Source: Bordetella genomosp. 9
GTDB taxonomy: Bacteria > Pseudomonadota > Gammaproteobacteria > Burkholderiales > Burkholderiaceae_B
Length of the DNA: 64,000 nt
Assembly (NCBI RefSeq): GCF_002119725.1
Contig: NZ_CP021109.1
Coordinates: 930,001-994,000, forward strand
Direction: 5' to 3'
Below, one piece after another: positions 59,367-64,000 of this stretch. The translations under genes and the position numbers were made by a program. The first letter of the stretch is position 1; the number at the start of each line of letters is the position of its first letter. The notes under the pieces were generated by a model. The model was not told the origin of the DNA and searched no databases. It saw nothing but the letters and a program-made list of their open reading frames with translations.

Positions 59367-59395
59367 CGCAAGGTACTACTTAAGGGCCGTTCGGA

Positions 59396-59893
59396 TCAAC
59401 GCAGATAGTTGATGTCCACGCGGCGGTCCTGAGCGTAGCCCGCTTCGTCCGTACCCGTGGCGTGTTCCTTGCCGAAGCTGATCACTTCGATCTGGCCGGC
59501 GTTGACGCCGTTCAGCTTCATCTGGTCCGCGACGGCGTTGCCGCGACGGGTGCCCAGGGACAGGTTGTACTCGGCGCTGCCACGGGGGTCCGTGTTGCCT
59601 TCCAGGCGGACGCGCTGGTTGGTGTGGCCGGCCAGGTAGTCGGAATGCATCTTGATGAGATCCGAGTACTGCGGGTTGACAGTGTAGCTGTCGAAGTCAA
59701 AGAAGACGCTCTTTTGTTGCGCCAACGGGCTGCTGGGGTTGAACGGGTCCATGACCGTCCCGGTCCCGGTGGACGTCGTTCCACCCGTGCCCGTACCCTG
59801 GCCTCCCTTTTCATCGAGGGGGACGGAGCTGCAGGCAGCCAGCGACGCGACCAGCGCTGCAAAAGTTAGGGTTTTGGCAATGCGCGACTTCAT
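59396..59893 (-). CDS. pal: peptidoglycan-associated lipoprotein Pal
   Basis: This 165-residue outer-membrane lipoprotein binds peptidoglycan and TolB. The signal peptide ends in the lipobox LAAC (Cys21). A Gly/Thr-rich linker follows, then the OmpA-like domain with SVFFDFDSYTVNP, LEGNTDPRGSAEYNLSLGTRR and the closing RRVDINYLR. AAAGGAA lies before the ATG at 59893. It is coupled loosely to tolB (32-base gap). The OmpA-domain aspartate and arginine that hold diaminopimelate are present (NTDPRG and DRRVD). Confidence 0.95.
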   Translation of the reverse strand: MKSRIAKTLTFAALVASLAACSSVPLDEKGGQGTGTGGTTSTGTGTVMDPFNPSSPLAQQKSVFFDFDSYTVNPQYSDLIKMHSDYLAGHTNQRVRLEGNTDPRGSAEYNLSLGTRRGNAVADQMKLNGVNAGQIEVISFGKEHATGTDEAGYAQDRRVDINYLR

Positions 59894-59925
59894 GATGGTT
59901 CCTTTGTTAAGTGAGTCACACGTAG

Positions 59926-61236
59926 TTAGCGGGTAAATGGGCCCCAAGTCGGCTCGTTGATTTGCCCGTTCAGTACCGAAAGCGTCTGGCGAACGCGTCC
60001 GTCGCTGGAAACTACGGCAAGAACGTTACGGCCGCCTTGGATCGCCGCGTATAGTACTTGCATTCCATTCGGCGCAAAACTGGGTGACTGGTCGTCGTTG
60101 CCGTTTGTCAGCAGAGTTTCGGTGCCGGTTGACAGGTTCAGCGATGCGATGCGAAATGCTCCGTCGCGTCTTGCAACGTACACGAGGGTCGACCCATCGG
60201 GCGAAATACGGGGTGAAACGTTGTAACTACCGTTAAACGTCAGGCGTCGCGCCTCGCCGCCGTCCAGGCCGACCTGGTAGATCTGCGGGCCGCCGCTGCG
60301 GTCGCTGGTAAAGATGATGGAGCGGCCGTCCGGCGTGAACGTGGGTTCGGTGTCGATGCCCGGCGAACGGGTCACCCGGCGCAGCCCCGAACCATCGGCG
60401 CCAATGACGTAAATTTGCGACAGTCCATCGCGCGTCAGCACGATCGCGAGCTTGCTGCCGTCCGGCGACCACGCCGGCGCGCTGTTGTTGCCCTTGTAGT
60501 TGGCCACCGGCACACGCGCGCTGGTCGCCAGCGTGTGGACATAGACCACCGGCTTTCCGGATTCGAAACTCACGTAGGCCAGGCGGGCGCCATCCGGCGA
60601 CCAGCGCGGCGAAATGATCGGTTCCCGAGAGCGCAGCGCCACTTGCGGGTTCTGGCCATCGGCGTCCGCCACCTGCAGCTCATAGGTGCCGCCCTGTTTC
60701 AGGACATAGGCGATACGCGTGGAGAACACACCCCGGATGCCCGTGATTTTCTCGTAGATGCGGTCGGCGATCTGGTGGGCGATGCGGCGCAGTTCCTGTT
60801 CCGAGCCGGAAAACGCCACGCCGTCCAGCTGCCCGCGCTTGACCGTATCGGCCAGGCGGAAGCGGATGTCGTAGCGGCCGTCCGGCGTCTGCGTGATGCT
60901 GCCGTACGACAGGAAGTCCGCCCCCTTGCCACGCCACTCGTCGTAGTTGACTGCGCTATCGACCGTCAGCCCCGAGTTGGAGGCATCGATCAGGCGGAAT
61001 TGGCCTGTACGCCCCAGATCGGCGCGGATGACGTCCGCCAGGGCCTTGCCACGGGTGGCGTCGCCGGCGAAGTCGGCAATCGCCACCGGATACTGGGTCG
61101 CGCCGGTGCCGGAAATGTCCACCCGCAGCTGGGCGTGAGCGGGCCGGCCAGCCAGCAGGACTGCCAGCAACATCAGCAGGCCGAAACCGTAGGTCCGTAA
61201 TGCCTGGATCGGGGATCGGCGAGAGGCTGGAGTCAT
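59926..61236 (-). CDS. tolB: Tol-Pal periplasmic beta-propeller TolB
   Basis: This 436-residue periplasmic protein has a signal peptide ending AHA near residue 35. An N-terminal alpha/beta domain (to about 170) binds TolA, and a six-bladed propeller binds Pal. Blade repeats read SPRWSPDGARLAYVS, APAWSPDGSKLAIV, EPTFTPDGRSIIFTS and SPRISPDGSTLVYVA. The ATG at 61236 is favoured by AGGAG ten bases upstream; an ATG at 61260 overlaps the tolA end but lacks a ribosome site. Length and repeats are standard. Confidence 0.95.
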   Translation of the reverse strand: MTPASRRSPIQALRTYGFGLLMLLAVLLAGRPAHAQLRVDISGTGATQYPVAIADFAGDATRGKALADVIRADLGRTGQFRLIDASNSGLTVDSAVNYDEWRGKGADFLSYGSITQTPDGRYDIRFRLADTVKRGQLDGVAFSGSEQELRRIAHQIADRIYEKITGIRGVFSTRIAYVLKQGGTYELQVADADGQNPQVALRSREPIISPRWSPDGARLAYVSFESGKPVVYVHTLATSARVPVANYKGNNSAPAWSPDGSKLAIVLTRDGLSQIYVIGADGSGLRRVTRSPGIDTEPTFTPDGRSIIFTSDRSGGPQIYQVGLDGGEARRLTFNGSYNVSPRISPDGSTLVYVARRDGAFRIASLNLSTGTETLLTNGNDDQSPSFAPNGMQVLYAAIQGGRNVLAVVSSDGRVRQTLSVLNGQINEPTWGPFTR

Positions 61237-61252
61237 GGTAAGCAATCTCCTG

Positions 61253-62428
61253 TCAGTCATACATGCGATAGATAACGTCGATCAGCGGCTCATACCTGCC
61301 TGTCGAGGGCTTCGGGAAGGGATTGCAGCGCCGTATCCCGATTTCCACGGCTCGATCGAACCCCGGGTTGCCCGAGGAAGAGGTGAGGGTGACCGCCGAA
61401 ACGCTGCCGTCAGAGCGTAACTGTACCCGGTATTGCGCGGTGGGGTTGGCCGACCCCGCGCGCGGCGGTGTCGGATACGACACGCCCGGCTGGATGCACG
61501 CGCGCACCTTCGCGCCATAGCCGTCGTCGCGGCCGCCGCCGGCCTGGTTGCGGTCGGCCGTCCCTCCCGGGATTCCCGCGGCGCCCAGGGCGTCATTGCG
61601 GAAGGCTTCCTTCAGCGCACGGTCCGCCGCGGCTTTCCTGGCGGCTTCTTCCTTCGCTTTCTTCTCCGCGGCGGCTTTCTCCGCGGCCGCTTTCTCGGCA
61701 GCGGCTTTCTCGGCAGCGGCTTTCTCGGCCGCCGCTTTTTCTGCAGCCGCCTTCTTGGCCGCTTCTTCCTTGGCCTTCTTCTCGGCGGCTGCCTTTTCCG
61801 CGGCCGCTTTCTCCGCGGCAGCTTTCTCGGCGGCAGCTTTCTCCGCGGCAGCCTTCTCGGCCGCCGCCTTCTTCTCTGCCGCGGCTTTTTCCGCGGCTGC
61901 CTTGGCAGCGGCCGCCTTTTCAGCTTCTTGCCGCTGCTTCTCCAGGCGCTGCTTTTCTTCCAAGGCGGCCTGCTGGCGCTCCTTCTCCAGGCGCGCCTTT
62001 TCCGCCGCTTCCGCGGCCTGGCGTTCCTTTTCTTCCTGTTCCTTCTTCTTGCGGGCCTCTTCCAGGGCGATCTCGGGATCCGGCGTGTCCTTGGGCTGGA
62101 CCTGCGGCGTGGGCGGAGGCGGGGGAGGCGCCGGTTGCTGGGGCGCCGGCGGCGGAGGCGGAGGCGGCTCCGGCTGCGGTTGCGGCGGGGTCGGCGCCGG
62201 TTCCGGCTCCGGTTCAGGCTGCGGTGGCGGCGAAACGGGGGAGTTCCCGTCGGCCCACAACTGCACCTGCACCGGCCCGGGGTTTTCGGAGCGCCAATTC
62301 ACGCCCAGGATCAGGACGAGGACGAGTATGGCGTGGACCAGGACGGCGAAGCCGAACGCTTTGCGGTTGTCCTGAACGGGCGGGGCTTCCGGGGGGCGGC
62401 CGTGGTGCTTGATGAGAGGCGGCGTCAT
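61253..62428 (-). CDS. tolA: Tol-Pal inner-membrane linker TolA
   Basis: This 391-residue protein spans the periplasm. One membrane helix is near residues 25-45 ([19 protein letters not shown]). A Pro/Glu-rich zone (about 65-115, many PEPEP and PPPPP runs) follows, then a long Ala/Lys/Glu helix (about 120-280). The C-terminal TonB-like domain (from about 300) has [18 protein letters not shown] and the [10 protein letters not shown] closing motif. The helical region contains a tandem duplication of a 39-residue module (see the repeat entry). It uses proton-motive force via TolQR to act on TolB/Pal during division. Confidence 0.93.
   Translation of the reverse strand: MTPPLIKHHGRPPEAPPVQDNRKAFGFAVLVHAILVLVLILGVNWRSENPGPVQVQLWADGNSPVSPPPQPEPEPEPAPTPPQPQPEPPPPPPPAPQQPAPPPPPPTPQVQPKDTPDPEIALEEARKKKEQEEKERQAAEAAEKARLEKERQQAALEEKQRLEKQRQEAEKAAAAKAAAEKAAAEKKAAAEKAAAEKAAAEKAAAEKAAAEKAAAEKKAKEEAAKKAAAEKAAAEKAAAEKAAAEKAAAEKAAAEKKAKEEAARKAAADRALKEAFRNDALGAAGIPGGTADRNQAGGGRDDGYGAKVRACIQPGVSYPTPPRAGSANPTAQYRVQLRSDGSVSAVTLTSSSGNPGFDRAVEIGIRRCNPFPKPSTGRYEPLIDVIYRMYD
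61644..61877 (-). repeat. tandem 117-base duplication within tolA
   Basis: Two consecutive 117-base units (61644-61760 and 61761-61877) each encode a Lys-Lys, six AAAEK pentapeptides and a closing KAKEEAA. The protein repeat is exact or nearly so, while the DNA differs at many synonymous sites, so the duplication is not recent. It lengthens the periplasmic helix of TolA. Confidence 0.8.
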
Positions 62429-62455
62429 GGATCGGAACGATGGGATCGCGGCGGG

Positions 62456-62950
62456 TCAACGCTTTGGCGCGGCGGCGGGCCGCTGCGGGGCCGGCTGTCC
62501 GGCCGCCGCGGCAGCCGCGCCGGTCGAAGACTGCTGGTCCACCAGCAGTCCCAGCCGCGTGATGCCGTTGGTGCGCAACTCATCCATGACCTTGACGACC
62601 GATTCGTATGGCACCTTGCCGTCCGCGGCAATGACCACCGGCGTGTCCGCCGTAATGCGCGACCGGACCTGGCTGACGAGTTCGGCGCGGCCGATGTTCT
62701 CGGGATTGGCGCCCGGCTCGCGCATGCGCAGCGCGATATCGCCGTTCTGCGAAATTTGCACTTCCAGCGGCTTCACCGGCACATCGGAGGCCTGTCCGAC
62801 CGAAGGCAGGTTGATCAGGCCGGGCGTGATGAGCGGTGCGGTCACCATGAAAATGACCAGCAGAACCAGCATCACGTCGATATAGGGAACGACGTTGATG
62901 TCGGACTTCATGCGGCGGCCGGCACGGCCGCCAGAGCGTACCGAAGGCAT
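62456..62950 (-). CDS. tolR: Tol-Pal inner-membrane protein TolR
   Basis: This 164-residue ExbD/TolR protein is part of the proton-driven TolQR motor. A single helix (about 20-42) carries the critical Asp in NVVPYIDVMLVLLVIFMV. The periplasmic domain follows (NLPSVGQASDVPVKPLEVQI, then GKVPYESVVKVMDEL). The last about 20 residues are an Ala/Pro/Gln tail not seen in E. coli TolR. The ATG shares one base with the tolQ stop (TAATG). A 27-base gap leads to tolA. Confidence 0.95.
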   Translation of the reverse strand: MPSVRSGGRAGRRMKSDINVVPYIDVMLVLLVIFMVTAPLITPGLINLPSVGQASDVPVKPLEVQISQNGDIALRMREPGANPENIGRAELVSQVRSRITADTPVVIAADGKVPYESVVKVMDELRTNGITRLGLLVDQQSSTGAAAAAAGQPAPQRPAAAPKR

Positions 62951-63627
62951 TAGCGTACCTGCCGTTGCAGAATATTCAGGAACTCGTCCACAAAGCTGTC
63001 GAAACGAATGGACAGCCGGTCGATGTCATTGGTGAACCGGTTATAGGCGACCACGGCGGGGATGGCGGCGAACAGGCCGATGGCCGTGGCGATCAGCGCT
63101 TCGGCGATGCCGGGGGCGACCGAAGCCAGCGTGGCCTGCTGCATATTCGACAGGCCGATGAACGCGTGCATGATGCCCCATACCGTACCGAGCAACCCGA
63201 TATAGGGGCTGACTGAGCCGGCCGATGCCAGGAAGTTCAGGTGCGCTTCCAGCGCATCCATTTCGCGCTGGTAGGCGGCCCGCATGGCGCGGCGCGCGCC
63301 GTCCAGGACGGCATTCGCGTCGCTGGCCGCGGCGCGGCGCGCCTTCAGGAACTCCGTCATCCCGGCGTCGAAAATGCGCGCCAGCGCGCCCTGCTCGGCG
63401 CGGCGGCTGGCCACCGCCTGTTGCAGCATCGAGAGATCGCCGCCGGACCAGAAGTCGTCCTCGAAACGGCGGGTTTGCTGGTGCGCCCGTTTGATGGCGT
63501 AGCGCTTGCTGAAAATGTAGGTCCAGGACATGATCGAAATGCCCAGGAGCAGCAACATGATCAATTGCACCGGCACGCTGGCATGCGCGATCAGTGCGAA
63601 CAACGACAGGTCGTTCGAGACTTGCAT
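62950..63627 (-). CDS. tolQ: Tol-Pal inner-membrane protein TolQ
   Basis: This 225-residue MotA/TolQ/ExbB protein forms the proton channel with TolR. Three membrane helices are visible: residues 17-38 (VQLIMLLLLGISIMSWTYI), and the pair around 130-155 (SVSPYIGLLGTVWGIMHAF) and 167-190 (GIAEALIATAIGLFAAIPAVVAYN). The start with GGGATAAAA upstream gives the usual N-terminus. The frame is open further upstream only across ybgC. It is two bases after the ybgC stop. Confidence 0.95.
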   Translation of the reverse strand: MQVSNDLSLFALIAHASVPVQLIMLLLLGISIMSWTYIFSKRYAIKRAHQQTRRFEDDFWSGGDLSMLQQAVASRRAEQGALARIFDAGMTEFLKARRAAASDANAVLDGARRAMRAAYQREMDALEAHLNFLASAGSVSPYIGLLGTVWGIMHAFIGLSNMQQATLASVAPGIAEALIATAIGLFAAIPAVVAYNRFTNDIDRLSIRFDSFVDEFLNILQRQVR

Positions 63628-63629
63628 TT

Positions 63630-64000
63630 TTATCCCTGAATAGATTCGAGTGTTGCGCGCAATTCCGGAGGCAGTTCCACCGGCTTCAGGCTCCCCGCAT
63701 CCACACAGCACACTTGGATGTTGCCCTCTGCCAGCAGTTCCCCGCTGCGTTCCGCCCGCTGCGCGAAGTGTATCGAAGCCCGGCCCACTTTTGTGACGCG
63801 CGAGCGGATGGTCAGTACGTCGTCCAGCCGGGCCGGCTTGCGGTACGCCATGTCCAGGCCGCGCACCACGAAGACATGGCCGGATTCCCGCGCCAGCCGG
63901 GACTGGTCGAAACCGAGCGCGCGCAGCCATTCGGTACGGCCGCGCTCCATGAATTTCAGGTAATTGGCGTAGAAGACGATGCCGCCGGCATCCGTGTCCT
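63630..64000 (-). CDS. ybgC: YbgC-type acyl-CoA thioesterase (5' end outside the window)
   Basis: This is the first gene of the tol-pal operon, with its start beyond the right edge. The visible part encodes at least 122 residues of a hot-dog-fold thioesterase. Reading in from the edge gives DTDAGGIVFYANYLKFMERG, the family active-site helix with its catalytic aspartate, then LDMAYRKPARLDD and a normal C-terminus. About ten to fifteen N-terminal residues are probably missing. E. coli YbgC hydrolyses acyl-CoA or acyl-ACP and is linked to phospholipid synthesis. An ATG at 63950 is internal and should not be used as the start. Confidence 0.92.
   Translation of the reverse strand, partial: DTDAGGIVFYANYLKFMERGRTEWLRALGFDQSRLARESGHVFVVRGLDMAYRKPARLDDVLTIRSRVTKVGRASIHFAQRAERSGELLAEGNIQVCCVDAGSLKPVELPPELRATLESIQG

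Noticed and set aside
61640..61920. Possible CRISPR-like or satellite repeat array
   Set aside because: The repeats are in-frame AAAEK codons of TolA without unique spacers.

Overview
The window is a GC-rich bacterial chromosome segment with very high third-position GC. The complete tol-pal locus, the zwf/gnd/tal-pgi/tkt cluster, the MocR, LysR and ABC-importer content and the type VI secretion genes together suggest a betaproteobacterium of the family Alcaligenaceae (Bordetella/Achromobacter-like). The genus is an inference from remembered gene content, not from a search. No rRNA, tRNA, CRISPR array, insertion sequence or integrase was seen.

Layout. (1) About 0.2-8.5 kb is metabolic accessory DNA: a secreted DUF2501 protein, a D-2-hydroxyacid dehydrogenase, a minus-strand operon with a TauD-like dioxygenase and a complete sulfonate/taurine-type ABC importer, an orphan phage-like ASCH-type gene, and a divergent LysR regulator / D-tartrate dehydratase pair with a repeated operator-like sequence between them. 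(2) 8.6-18.5 kb is a minus-strand sugar-phosphate operon: polyphosphate glucokinase, transketolase, fused transaldolase-glucose-6-phosphate isomerase, 6-phosphogluconate dehydrogenase, glucose-6-phosphate dehydrogenase, a HAD phosphatase and 6-phosphogluconolactonase. Most junctions overlap, so the oxidative and non-oxidative pentose phosphate branches are probably made together. (3) 19-24.2 kb holds a 2-keto-4-pentenoate hydratase-family enzyme, a methyltransferase, a periplasmic beta-propeller, a NodB-type deacetylase and a membrane fatty-acid hydroxylase. (4) 24.2-30 kb is a minus-strand signalling cassette: a 1086-residue hybrid kinase with three receivers, CheR, CheB and a receiver-kinase. 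(5) 30.2-35.1 kb has a MocR regulator, an MgtC-type membrane protein, a short-chain dehydrogenase, a proline-rich candidate effector with two SPYAT(I/L) motifs, and an alpha/beta hydrolase.

(6) 35.5-56.7 kb is a complete, single-direction type VI secretion cluster in the order tssA-tssB-tssC-hcp-tssE-tssF-tssG-clpV-DUF4280 PAAR-like-vgrG-small ORF-tssJ-tssK-tssL(OmpA)-tssM-unknown 571-residue protein. All 13 core components are present. No Fha/PpkA/PppA/TagF post-translational module is seen. The last gene is a candidate cargo effector with no immunity gene beside it. (7) 56.7-64 kb is the minus-strand tol-pal operon (ybgC cut by the window edge, tolQ, tolR, tolA, tolB, pal, cpoB), followed three bases later by a FecCD-type permease and its ATPase. 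A strong intrinsic-terminator-like hairpin lies between pal and cpoB.

The least explained pieces are the proline-rich SPYAT protein (33382-34242), the 571-residue protein at the end of the T6SS operon (54950-56665), the 84-codon ORF between vgrG and tssJ, and the hairpin plus appended ABC genes at the end of tol-pal. All start choices and family calls were made by eye. Long open frames antisense to real genes are frequent here, as expected at this GC content, and were left out.
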